64,000 nucleotides of DNA from Deltaproteobacteria bacterium (GTDB taxonomy: Bacteria > Bdellovibrionota > JACOXK01), in contig JACPKQ010000020.1 of the NCBI GenBank assembly GCA_016186995.1, forward strand, positions 19,417 to 83,416, written 5' to 3'. Below, piece after piece: positions 9,737 through 17,114 of this stretch (position 1 is its first letter; every line of letters starts with the position of its first letter). The notes under the pieces were generated by a model that was not told the origin of the DNA, did not search any database, and saw only the letters and a list, made by a program, of their open reading frames with translations. Position numbers and translations under genes: made by a program.

Positions 9737-10503
9737 TCAATCAGTGTTGGTTCAAATAATATTCCCTCACAACTCGGAGAATATAAAAACTGGATTTGCT
9801 TTCCAAGATTGAGCTCGTGGAAGGGTTGACTTTTAGGATGATCTCCCAATCGAAGACTCACTCGAGGCACCAAAAATGAAACCCCGAATTCTTTTTGATG
9901 AATGAAGACCTTTCCATGAAGTGGTCTTCCATCTTTGATTGGATAAGAGTTTAAAGTCATGATGTTAGACTTACTTCTTATCTTTATTTTTCGAGCCTCA
10001 AACTCTAAAATCAATTCTGACGACTCTTTGTCTCTTAATGTGCAAACACGATGAGTTGCAGTTTCTCTAAAGGTAATGTCAGCAAGATATTTTGGATAAT
10101 TGAAATAATCAATCCCACCATAGAGAGCAACATCGGTAGTGACAGGAAGTTCTTTAATAAACCCGTAATAATCTGACTTTAAAGTAGACTTAAGTAAATG
10201 AATGAAGGTGTGATGAGTTTTTTTTCCATATTGAACCGCGAAGGAAAGAGAAACTTCATTATAAGGACCAATATCAGATTGCTTATATTCCATACAATGA
10301 ATAGCAGCTAAACCTCGTCCGGGTAAAATACTTAACGGATAATAATCCTCTGAAGGTAAATACTTTTGAATTGTTTTCAAGTCCGCCGTAAAAACGCAGC
10401 CCATTAAATTTATATCTTGATAAAATAAGGGAGATTTTCCTTTAAAATCACGAATGGGTAATTCTTTTTGTCTATACCCTTCAAAAAAATAATTTTGGTT
10501 CAT
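9733..10503 (-). CDS. Acetoacetate-decarboxylase-like protein
   Basis: A 256-residue protein resembling the acetoacetate decarboxylase (ADC) fold family. The clue is IDYFNYPKYLADITF, which matches the ADC active-site region (YPKKL in Clostridium). The lysine that forms the Schiff base is kept, but the neighbouring lysine that lowers its pKa is a tyrosine here. That change argues against classical acetoacetate decarboxylation; divergent ADC-like enzymes do aldol or dehydration chemistry. It overlaps both operon neighbours by 4 bases (ATGA), so the three products are probably made together. Assignment to the family is fairly good; function is open. Confidence 0.65.
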   Translation of the reverse strand: MNQNYFFEGYRQKELPIRDFKGKSPLFYQDINLMGCVFTADLKTIQKYLPSEDYYPLSILPGRGLAAIHCMEYKQSDIGPYNEVSLSFAVQYGKKTHHTFIHLLKSTLKSDYYGFIKELPVTTDVALYGGIDYFNYPKYLADITFRETATHRVCTLRDKESSELILEFEARKIKIRSKSNIMTLNSYPIKDGRPLHGKVFIHQKEFGVSFLVPRVSLRLGDHPKSQPFHELNLGKQIQFLYSPSCEGILFEPTLIE

Positions 10504-11378
10504 GGATGGAATACCCCCTGATTCATTAACTTTTTATACACTCTATAAATTAAAGAATCATTAAAAGAAGGAACAAACTTTTTTAATAAATAAAAGGCAT
10601 GAGCATCTGGATTAATCAAAGTAAGTTTTTTCTTGTGTACAATGGCTTGAATAATCGTGTGAGATGCTTTTTCTGGATTTGAGCCAAACTTTTTCACAAT
10701 CCTATTCATTTTGTGAACCCGGTCATCCTCTCCTTCTCCGTGAGAAAGAGGCCCTAATATTGAATGACTCGCAATTTGTGTTTTGACAAAAGCGGGGCAA
10801 ATCGTACAGACAGCGACTCTATCCTTAAGCTCTAGACTCAACGCCTCAGAAAACCCAACCACTCCAAACTTTGAAGTGCTATAAGCAACCATACCTGGCA
10901 TGCCAATGAGTCCCCCCAAAGAAGAAATATTGACGATAGCCCCATTCTTACTTTCTAATAATTTTGGAAGTAGAGCTTTTGTGAGCCGAACAGTTCCCAT
11001 TAAATTGGTTTCAATCACCGTCTCAAAATCTTCAATTTTTGATTTTTCAAAAAGCCCACTATAAGTAACACCCGCATTATTAATGAGAATATCAAGGGGA
11101 TGATCAGCAATTTCTTCTATAGCTTTTTCGAAATTTTTTTTTGATGACAAATCACAATGTAAAATTTTAATTTTTTGAGAACGATGAGATGGATTGCCCA
11201 CATCTTCTAAGTCTTTCTTTAATATCTCAAGTCCTTTTAGATTTTTATCTAATATGGTTAAATGACAATGCTCCTTAAAATAAAAATCCTTACTTAACTG
11301 ACGCCCTATTCCTGACGCGGCACCTGTAATAAAAACGTGGTTATTTTTAAAATGAAACTTTTTTCGAAACAAACTCAT
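10500..11378 (-). CDS. Short-chain dehydrogenase/reductase (classical SDR)
   Basis: With the ATG at 11378 the protein has 292 residues beginning MSLFRKKFHFKNNHVFITGA. It shows the SDR cofactor motif TGAASGIG, the NNAG motif (LINNAGVTYSG), a serine before the active site (NISSLGG) and the catalytic YSTSK. It is an NAD(P)-dependent oxidoreductase of unknown substrate. The open frame continues upstream to 11555, but those 59 residues lack SDR similarity and overlap low-complexity, repeat-like DNA, so they are excluded. A TTGCCA-16-TATATA promoter would put the transcript start almost at the ATG (AGGG is only 3 bases away), so a leaderless message is possible. First gene of the SDR/ADC-like/FAD operon. 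Confidence 0.85.
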   Translation of the reverse strand: MSLFRKKFHFKNNHVFITGAASGIGRQLSKDFYFKEHCHLTILDKNLKGLEILKKDLEDVGNPSHRSQKIKILHCDLSSKKNFEKAIEEIADHPLDILINNAGVTYSGLFEKSKIEDFETVIETNLMGTVRLTKALLPKLLESKNGAIVNISSLGGLIGMPGMVAYSTSKFGVVGFSEALSLELKDRVAVCTICPAFVKTQIASHSILGPLSHGEGEDDRVHKMNRIVKKFGSNPEKASHTIIQAIVHKKKLTLINPDAHAFYLLKKFVPSFNDSLIYRVYKKLMNQGVFHP

Positions 11379-11651
11379 AACCCTATATAGTATGCAAACA
11401 TGTGTTGGCAAGGGACTTTCTTCAAGGGGCCCCTCTTCGCTGTCTAATTCTCCCAATCCCTCACCAGGTTTCACGACTTGAGTCAATACGGTAGAAAGCA
11501 TACCCCTTACGGGATGCTGAGATGTGCTAAAATCGACAAATTGCGTCACATCCATGTAAACCAGATTAACAGAGATTCTTTATAAATAACTGAATTTACT
11601 CATATTTTATTTATTAAATTATGGCATGTGTTTTGCTATTTGTACTATGAT

Positions 11652-12326
11652 ATGAAGAAACGCTCTCTTTTCTACATTTTTGGTCTGGCTGCGCTTGGTT
11701 TTGTGGCGCTCAACGTAACACCTTCACATCAGATTTTTGCAGCAGCTACCCAGGAACGGTCTAAAATCCTAAAACCACATCAGAAGGTCAAAGAGTCTTC
11801 TAAAATTGAAGATATAAACCACTTTATTTTGGCAGATAAAACCGTGTACATGAGTGTGAGCAATCAGGTATGGATATCTCAAGATATTAATGCAAAGGAA
11901 TACTTAAAAAAAGTTTATCACATTCACGGAACATTAAATGCTGAGAGTAATAAAGATATCGATCCGAACCCCTGGTGGGGCAGTGGGTATGCAGGACAGG
12001 TCAACCATCACACCATAAAAACAGAAGTGGATGCTGAATATATGATATTTTTAGTCACATCTAGTTTCAAAGCTCATATATCCATTAGAAAAAAGAATCA
12101 TAATCTCGACTCGATTCTAGATTCAGCTTTTGAGACGACAGAAGATTTCGGTGGAAAAAATGTGAGTGCGAGCTTGCGTTTTAAAACAGATACAGGTGCT
12201 GTGAGGTTTGATGCTGGAACATTAGGTGAAACCCATATCAGTGTGAGCAATGGTATGGGTAATACTTCTCTTTATGGTGACTATGACCTCATTGTTTTCA
12301 AAGTGCTTCCCTATAAATCTAAATAG
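11652..12326 (+). CDS. Exported or anchored protein of unknown function
   Basis: A 224-residue protein starting MKKRSLFYIFGLAALGFVAL, an N-terminal signal or membrane anchor. The rest is predominantly beta, with NPWWGSGYAGQVNHHT and a C-terminal strand-rich half. No catalytic motif or known domain is recognised. The ATG eight codons upstream (11628) is in frame but would put extra residues before the signal peptide, so the inner start is preferred. No Shine-Dalgarno is visible; TACTAT lies a few bases upstream of the ATG and could be a -10 box for a leaderless message. It is transcribed alone and converges on the second metalloprotease gene. Confidence 0.55.
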   Translation: MKKRSLFYIFGLAALGFVALNVTPSHQIFAAATQERSKILKPHQKVKESSKIEDINHFILADKTVYMSVSNQVWISQDINAKEYLKKVYHIHGTLNAESNKDIDPNPWWGSGYAGQVNHHTIKTEVDAEYMIFLVTSSFKAHISIRKKNHNLDSILDSAFETTEDFGGKNVSASLRFKTDTGAVRFDAGTLGETHISVSNGMGNTSLYGDYDLIVFKVLPYKSK

Positions 12327-12400
12327 ACGATCTTTAAAAGAAAAGCCGATCCCTTAGAATATTTCTAAATTAGCTTCATTCTATCTTTTTCTAACTTCAT

Positions 12401-13048
12401 TTATTTAAATTGATATTGAATGAGTACTTTTAAATAAAGTTCTTCGAGGGCTCGTTCATCATTTTCAGTGGGTACACGAATACAAGTTGCATTTCCGCCT
12501 TTATACATCAAATCATTTGGATTTGTAGAATGCTGTAAACCTAAAAGATGTCCTACTTCATGTGCAACAGTATTCTCTAAGCATTGTGAAAAGTACTCAC
12601 GCCATCCACCCATATGCCACTGATCCATGGTATGAAATGAAACATCAGAGTTAATAAAGATATCTGCTCCCAAAAGTGGTTTAGAAGATTGATCATAACA
12701 TGTTATTAGTTTTGTACATGCCGCTGTATTTGGAGATAAGTCCAACCTTACAACAACATGAAGATTATCACTATGATCAATAGGAACTTCTTTAATCCCC
12801 ATATACTTAAAATGAATTTCTTTCCCTGCTAATTTTGAAAGAATTGGTTCCCAATTTTTAAATCCCTGTTTGATTGTGGCAATTTCTTCAGTTGTAAATT
12901 GATCGGGATAAATAGTGTATTCTGTTTGAAACACAGGTTGAATATAACGATTAAAAATGGAGGTTCTTTCACGACTAGAAAAGTCTGTTACCCGACATGC
13001 CGACAAAGAAAACATAACGGAAATAATAACGAAGAGCTTCAATTTCAT
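12401..13048 (-). CDS. Matrixin-like zinc metalloprotease, predicted lipoprotein (paralogue)
   Basis: A 215-residue protein, start taken at the ATG giving MKLKLFVIISVMFSLSAC, a lipoprotein signal with Cys18 in the lipobox. The zinc motif AHEVGHLLGLQHS (HEXXHXXGXXH) and the following DLMY Met-turn candidate match the protein at 4434-5129. Further shared segments are IKQGFKNWEP and HTMDQWHM, so the two are paralogues. It is probably an outer-membrane-anchored or periplasmic peptidase. An in-frame ATG at 13072 is less likely because it adds polar residues before the signal. Remnants of two other genes lie directly upstream. Confidence 0.8.
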   Translation of the reverse strand: MKLKLFVIISVMFSLSACRVTDFSSRERTSIFNRYIQPVFQTEYTIYPDQFTTEEIATIKQGFKNWEPILSKLAGKEIHFKYMGIKEVPIDHSDNLHVVVRLDLSPNTAACTKLITCYDQSSKPLLGADIFINSDVSFHTMDQWHMGGWREYFSQCLENTVAHEVGHLLGLQHSTNPNDLMYKGGNATCIRVPTENDERALEELYLKVLIQYQFK

Positions 13049-13100
13049 GCCATGCATATAGTCATAAAACAAACATTATGCAATATGTATCTGGCCTTAT

Positions 13101-13174
13101 TCAATAAATTATTGCGTCTTAAAAAAATTGAACGCATAGGCTTAGGTCGAAGTACGAGATATAGAAAACTGTAA
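13101..13174 (+). pseudogene. Fic-protein gene remnant (3' end only)
   Basis: The last 24 or so codons here encode NKLLRLKKIERIGLGRSTRY and RKL, the same as the C terminus of the Fic protein at 55806-56867. Bases 13104-13177 match 56797-56870 with four differences in 74, and all four are silent. There is no Fic core upstream, so this is a truncated copy. The silent-only differences suggest that both copies were coding while they diverged. Confidence 0.85.
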
Positions 13175-13178
13175 TTAA

Positions 13179-13373
13179 GCTTTTATTAGAAAGCCGGATC
13201 TTCAATCTGGAAATATTAGTTACAAACTTATGAAATCTATTGGACAGGCAGAGGTTGTGGTCCCCATTTTACTTGGAATGAAAAAACCAGTTCACGTATT
13301 ACAACACAACTGCTCTGTTACAGACATTGTTAACATGGCCGCCATAACAGTTGTTGAGGCTAAAGATAAATAA
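13179..13373 (+). pseudogene. Malic enzyme / phosphotransacetylase C-terminal remnant
   Basis: An open stretch with no start codon encodes KPDLQSGNISYKLMKSIGQA followed by EVVVPILLGMKKPVHVLQ and SVTDIVNMAAITVVEA, then TAA. This is the C-terminal end of the phosphate-acetyltransferase-like domain found in NADP-dependent malic enzyme (MaeB) and in Pta. About 60 codons remain out of several hundred. It directly follows the Fic remnant, so the junction joins two broken genes. Reading frame and codons are intact, which suggests a recent truncation. Confidence 0.8.
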
Positions 13374-13394
13374 AGAATACCAAAAAGCCACCCA

Positions 13395-14168
13395 TCAAAT
13401 GATTCCGCTTCCCAACAAAATAGCAATGATCCCTAACAAAACTGCGACGGATAGTTGAACACCTTTAAACGTTATTTTCTTCAACAGCTTGTTTCCAATA
13501 TAAGCACCGGTGAACGCAGATAGCGTTGCGGCAACCAACACAATAATATTGTCATTGAAGTTCAGTGCCAACATGTGTGTCCCATAAACAGAAATTCGTA
13601 TAAAATCAACCAAACACGCAGTCACGATCCCTGTTCCAATAAATTTTTCTTTGGATATGCCTGTACGAATCAGAAAAGCACTCCGCAAAGCACCTTGATG
13701 TCCTGACAGCCCACCGAAAAATCCACTAAGAACTCCGCCAAGCGGAAGGAGTTTCTTGTCCACAGTCCATTGATTTAGTTTTGGAACAATTTCAAACATA
13801 CAAAAAATAACCATCAAAACAGCAATGGCAACCTTGACCGGTTCAACACTGTATTCAGTTCCATTGAGCATGTATGTGAACAGCGGATCAAAATCAGTTA
13901 GGGTAACAAGAAGATATGACCCCACAAACGCGGCAGGAATCGTCGGAAGTGAAAAGCGCAGGAAAACAGACTTGTCCACGTGCCTTCCAACAAGGCCAAG
14001 TTTAAACAGGTTGTTCAAAAAATGAACCACCGCTGTCAAACCAACAGCAACCTGAATCGGAAAAAAAAGCGAAAAAACAGGAAGTAAAATTGTTCCGAGG
14101 CCAAAACCTGAAAAAAAAGTCAGGCCCGAACCCATAAGTGCAACAATTGAAATCAGCAATATATCCAT
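13395..14168 (-). CDS. TSUP (TauE/SafE) family membrane permease
   Basis: A 257-residue, strongly hydrophobic protein with about seven to eight membrane segments. The repeated glycine-rich motifs MGSGLTFFSGFGLGTILLP (near the N terminus) and LSGFFGGLSGHQGALRS (middle) are typical of the TauE/SafE/TSUP family, which exports or imports sulfite, sulfoacetate or related organosulfur anions. The substrate cannot be told. The ATG is only 8 bases after the 3' end of tRNA-Ala on the same strand and has no ribosome site. By eye, G+C looks higher than in neighbours. Both points suggest acquisition at the tRNA gene. Confidence 0.85.
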   Translation of the reverse strand: MDILLISIVALMGSGLTFFSGFGLGTILLPVFSLFFPIQVAVGLTAVVHFLNNLFKLGLVGRHVDKSVFLRFSLPTIPAAFVGSYLLVTLTDFDPLFTYMLNGTEYSVEPVKVAIAVLMVIFCMFEIVPKLNQWTVDKKLLPLGGVLSGFFGGLSGHQGALRSAFLIRTGISKEKFIGTGIVTACLVDFIRISVYGTHMLALNFNDNIIVLVAATLSAFTGAYIGNKLLKKITFKGVQLSVAVLLGIIAILLGSGII

Positions 14169-14175
14169 ACAAGTT

Positions 14176-14248
14176 TGGACCCGACTGGTTTCGAACCAGC
14201 GACCTCGTCAATGCCATTGACGCGCTCTCCCAGCTGAGCTACGGGCCC
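14176..14248 (-). tRNA. tRNA-Ala (anticodon GGC)
   Basis: A 73-base cloverleaf folds on the minus strand: acceptor stem GGGCCCG with CGGGTCC, D arm GCTC-AGCTGGGA-GAGC, anticodon stem CGTCA/TGACG with loop ATGGCAT (anticodon GGC), and T arm with GGTTCGAAACC. The acceptor stem holds the G3:U70 wobble pair, the alanine identity element. CCA is not encoded. Confidence 0.96.
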
Positions 14249-14302
14249 ATATTGTATTCCAACTTCACTACCCATAACCCATTGTAGAAACACTCCCTTT
14301 TT

Positions 14303-14902
14303 TTATCCTCGAATAATACTTACTTTAGTAATCACCACATCTTTCAACGGTTTATCTCGCCCATCTCTTTCCACATGAGCTATTTGAGTCACAACTTCAA
14401 AGCCTTCAACAACTTGACCAAAAATAGAATGGCGATCATCTAACCAAGGTGTAGGCACCTCTGTAATAAAAAATTGAGAACCATTCGTATTAGGGCCAGC
14501 ATTGGCCATAGAAAGCATGCCGGGTTTATCGTGTCGAAGCTCTGAGTTAAATTCATCAGAGAACTCATAACCAGGGCCTCCCATTCCTGTTCCTGTCGGA
14601 TCTCCACCCTGAATCATAAAGTTAGGAATAACACGGTGAAAAACAATACCGTCATAATAAGGCCGTTTAACTTCTTCCCCTGTTTCGGGATCAGTAAATT
14701 CCTTTGTACCTTCAGCTAAACCCACAAAATTAGCCACTGTTTTTGGAGCTTGCTTATGAAAAAGCTCAATCTTTATGGTTCCCATATTGGTTTCCATGAT
14801 AGCATACATTTTTTTTCCCTCTCCTTTAACAAAAATTAAATAGAAAACACCTAAAACAACAAAACAAGTGAACACGACAGCTAATATTTTTTTATATTTC
14901 AT
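14303..14902 (-). CDS. Cyclophilin-type peptidyl-prolyl isomerase, membrane-anchored or exported
   Basis: A 199-residue protein with an N-terminal hydrophobic segment (residues 8-24) and then a complete cyclophilin domain: [36 protein letters not shown] and [12 protein letters not shown]. The active-site Arg (FHRVI), Phe and Gln (GSQFFIT) are present, so it should catalyse proline isomerisation during protein folding in the periplasm. A GGAG ribosome site precedes the ATG. It is a single gene between tRNA-Ala and a small membrane-protein gene. Confidence 0.93.
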   Translation of the reverse strand: MKYKKILAVVFTCFVVLGVFYLIFVKGEGKKMYAIMETNMGTIKIELFHKQAPKTVANFVGLAEGTKEFTDPETGEEVKRPYYDGIVFHRVIPNFMIQGGDPTGTGMGGPGYEFSDEFNSELRHDKPGMLSMANAGPNTNGSQFFITEVPTPWLDDRHSIFGQVVEGFEVVTQIAHVERDGRDKPLKDVVITKVSIIRG

Positions 14903-14993
14903 AACGGCTCCGGGAGAGTTCTTAGCCAGACTCTCGTGGGCTCATTTAACAATTCAGAATAATTTTTGACAAGATTTTTTTTAAAATGAGTTA

Positions 14994-15521
14994 TCACACA
15001 AACTTTTTTAAGTAACGATACATAATATAAATTAAAGAAATAAAAACCAAAACCCACTTTATCAAGGCACAAAAGGTGGCTAAGAATACAAGGTAAGAAA
15101 AGAGATCCTTCGCTGCGCTCAGGATGACGGGAGAGTCGCTCAGAACAACATTATTTAGTAAAATAAGATGAAAAGAATTTTCCACCCAATCTAAAATGGC
15201 AGCAAGAAATGGTAGTAATAAAAAAGGTAGCTGTGCTTTCTGGATTCCGATAAGACTTGAAAGAAAAAAAGAATAAGCAATGGGAAAAAAATAATCAACA
15301 TAAAGTATGTTTTTAAAAGCCTGTACGCCTTGATCTCCCCAAAGCATCAAGATGTTTTGAAAGGCTTCCAGAGAATAAACAAATTGTATCTCTAAAGGTG
15401 TTGGAGAGTGTGAAGGGCGTGCTTGATCAAAATATCCAAAAATAAAAATACAAAGAAGACCTGCAAAAAAAGAACCCCATAAAATGTAAGGAGATTTAAG
15501 TTTTTTATAAAAAGATTCCAT
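14994..15521 (-). CDS. Membrane protein of unknown function with in-frame repeat insert
   Basis: A 175-residue protein with about four to five membrane segments and no recognised domain. Residues 128-140 (SDSPVILSAAKDLF) are encoded by one of the dispersed palindromes (15103-15140), which sits in frame between two membrane helices without breaking the gene. It starts 10 bases after the thioesterase stop, with no clear ribosome site, and is probably the last gene of the plsB-like/gpsA/thioesterase operon. No function can be given. Confidence 0.6.
   Translation of the reverse strand: MESFYKKLKSPYILWGSFFAGLLCIFIFGYFDQARPSHSPTPLEIQFVYSLEAFQNILMLWGDQGVQAFKNILYVDYFFPIAYSFFLSSLIGIQKAQLPFLLLPFLAAILDWVENSFHLILLNNVVLSDSPVILSAAKDLFSYLVFLATFCALIKWVLVFISLIYIMYRYLKKFV
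15103..15140. repeat. Dispersed palindromic element inside a membrane-protein gene
   Basis: The core GATCCTTCGCTGCGCTCAGG followed by ATGAC is a short imperfect palindrome of the ATGAC-ending family. It is translated in frame as VILSAAKDL. Confidence 0.7.
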
Positions 15522-15531
15522 TTATTTTAAT

Positions 15532-15951
15532 TTAAGACAAAGATTTTTCAAAGTTTTCAATTTTTTTTCTTAATTTATCCATCATAGGAACAACTTTATT
15601 TTCATGATAATTATAAGTAACTTGAACAGTTTTTCCACTGGCTAAAAGGGTTCCTGTTTTGTGATCTTTCACTTCATAATCCATATCAAAACTGGAGTTT
15701 CCAATACGTGTTATGCCACAGAAAATATCTAATGAATCTCCTCCAAAACTGGGTGCTTTAAAATCACAACTGACATGGGCTAAAATAAATGAAAAATCTT
15801 TTAAAGAACGAGCACGATCGTAACCCAAAGCCTTTACATAAGCTAAACGAGCCTCTTCAAAATAAGTAATATAAGCTGCATTATTAGTATGGGCTAGGCC
15901 ATCCACATCTGAAAAACGAACATGAAGACTGTGTTTAAATTTAAGTTTCAT
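15532..15951 (-). CDS. Acyl-CoA thioesterase (YbgC/4-hydroxybenzoyl-CoA thioesterase family)
   Basis: A 139-residue hotdog-fold protein. The N-terminal motif VRFSDVDGLAHTNNAAY contains the catalytic Asp of the YbgC/4HBT family, followed by YFEEARLAY on the central helix. It hydrolyses acyl-CoA or acyl-ACP thioesters in the cytosol. It lies downstream of gpsA and the PlsB-like acyltransferase, so a role in phospholipid or fatty-acid turnover is plausible. The ATG at 15951 gives the normal length; the GTG at 15963 is only 3 bases from its upstream G-run and is less likely. Confidence 0.88.
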   Translation of the reverse strand: MKLKFKHSLHVRFSDVDGLAHTNNAAYITYFEEARLAYVKALGYDRARSLKDFSFILAHVSCDFKAPSFGGDSLDIFCGITRIGNSSFDMDYEVKDHKTGTLLASGKTVQVTYNYHENKVVPMMDKLRKKIENFEKSLS

Positions 15952-15969
15952 TTCTATAAGCACCCTCCC

Positions 15970-16002
15970 CTTTGTCCCCTCCCATCAAGGGAGGGGACAA
16001 AG
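15970..16002. repeat. Perfect 14-bp hairpin between gpsA and thioesterase gene
   Basis: CTTTGTCCCCTCCC and its exact reverse complement flank the loop ATCAA. It is a G+C-rich stem without a T-run in the transcribed direction. The CCCTCCC..ATCAAGGGAGGG core recurs at 32529-32569 and, in part, at 20512-20575, so it is a dispersed repeat that may also stabilise the message. Confidence 0.8.
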
Positions 16003-16007
16003 AAAAA

Positions 16008-17114
16008 CTAAAATAAATATTCTGGTGTTGGAAATTTATTAACTAATAAATGCTTTGCTTCAGTAAAAACTGTTTTATATCCCTCATCTTCATAAGTTAC
16101 ATCAAATTTCAAAAGCCCTTTAAGAACAACCTCGACTGAAGCTCTTTCAAATAAAATTTTATAAAGCCCTTCTGTAATAGGCATTGGAATTTGAAATTTT
16201 TGAGAAATTTCGTAAGCAATTTCCGTTGTATAAACCCCTTCTACAACCATTCCAATTTCCTTTAAAATAGCTTCTTTGCTTTTTCCTTGAGAGAGTAGCC
16301 TTCCAAAAGTATTGTTCCGACTTAAAGTTGAAAAACAGGTTGTTACTAAATCTCCCATTCCAGAAAGCCCCAAAAAAGTCTCCTTTTGTGCCCCTAAAAA
16401 AACTCCTAAACGAGTCATCTCTCCTAACCCCCGTGTTACTAAAAATGATTTTGAATTTGTTTGAAGTCCTAAGCCCGTTGCAATTCCAGATCCAATAGCA
16501 ATAATGTTTTTGAGCGCACCCCCTAACTCAACACCTTTTAAATCATAACTACCATAAACTTTAAAAGGAAAATAGGAACTGGATCCCGGATCTTTGTGCG
16601 GGATGACAGAGGTAGAAAACAAATCGATAACATCATGAATGACTTCTTCATAATGAGAACCCACCACAGCCCCTGAGGGCTGACCTGATAAAATTTCATT
16701 TGCAATATTAGGCCCTGAAAGAGAGCCTACTTTTTTACAACAGGTTTCCTCCTTAAGAATATCTGACATTGTTTTGCATGTTCCTTTTTCAATTCCTTTC
16801 GTACCACTTACAAGAATCTGATCGCCCCTCACTGTATGACCTAATTCAAAGGAAACTTCACGAAAAACTTGTGAAGGTACAATCACAAATATAATAGAAC
16901 AGTGATCTGTCACTTCTTTTAAATTTTGAGTTGCTTTTATTTTTTTGGAAAGTGGAGAAGAACCTGTATATTTCTTATTGGTGTGATACTCATTCATCTC
17001 ATGTAACACTTCTCTATTTCGAGTGCACAAAACAACATCGCGCCCATTTGTAGCTAACAGATGTGCAACCGTTGTTCCCCAATTACCCGAACCTATAACA
17101 CCCACTTTATTCAT
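16008..17114 (-). CDS. gpsA: Glycerol-3-phosphate dehydrogenase [NAD(P)+]
   Basis: A 368-residue GpsA. The nucleotide fold VGVIGSGNWGTTVAHLLA opens the protein; the family motifs SGTKGIEKGT, LSGPNIANEI, GVELGGALKNIIAIGSG and GLSGMGDLVTTCFS follow. It reduces DHAP to sn-glycerol-3-phosphate for phospholipid synthesis in the cytosol. It overlaps the PlsB-like acyltransferase gene by 4 bases, so the G3P maker and user are co-made. It is about 30 residues longer than usual: part is an insert (about residues 165-178, VIPHKDPGSSSY) from a palindromic repeat at 16579-16613, placed in frame in a loop just before FKVYGSYDLKGVELGG. A good GAGGGAG ribosome site is present. Confidence 0.94.
   Translation of the reverse strand: MNKVGVIGSGNWGTTVAHLLATNGRDVVLCTRNREVLHEMNEYHTNKKYTGSSPLSKKIKATQNLKEVTDHCSIIFVIVPSQVFREVSFELGHTVRGDQILVSGTKGIEKGTCKTMSDILKEETCCKKVGSLSGPNIANEILSGQPSGAVVGSHYEEVIHDVIDLFSTSVIPHKDPGSSSYFPFKVYGSYDLKGVELGGALKNIIAIGSGIATGLGLQTNSKSFLVTRGLGEMTRLGVFLGAQKETFLGLSGMGDLVTTCFSTLSRNNTFGRLLSQGKSKEAILKEIGMVVEGVYTTEIAYEISQKFQIPMPITEGLYKILFERASVEVVLKGLLKFDVTYEDEGYKTVFTEAKHLLVNKFPTPEYLF
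16579..16613. repeat. Dispersed palindromic element inside gpsA
   Basis: CTGGATCCCGGATC and GCGGGATGACAG form an imperfect palindrome inserted in frame in gpsA. It adds about 12 residues not expected in the family. Confidence 0.75.

Noticed and set aside
11379-11555. N-terminal extension of the SDR open frame
   Set aside because: The 59 extra residues have no SDR character, lie in repeat-like DNA, and a good SDR start (MSLFRKK...) stands at 11378.
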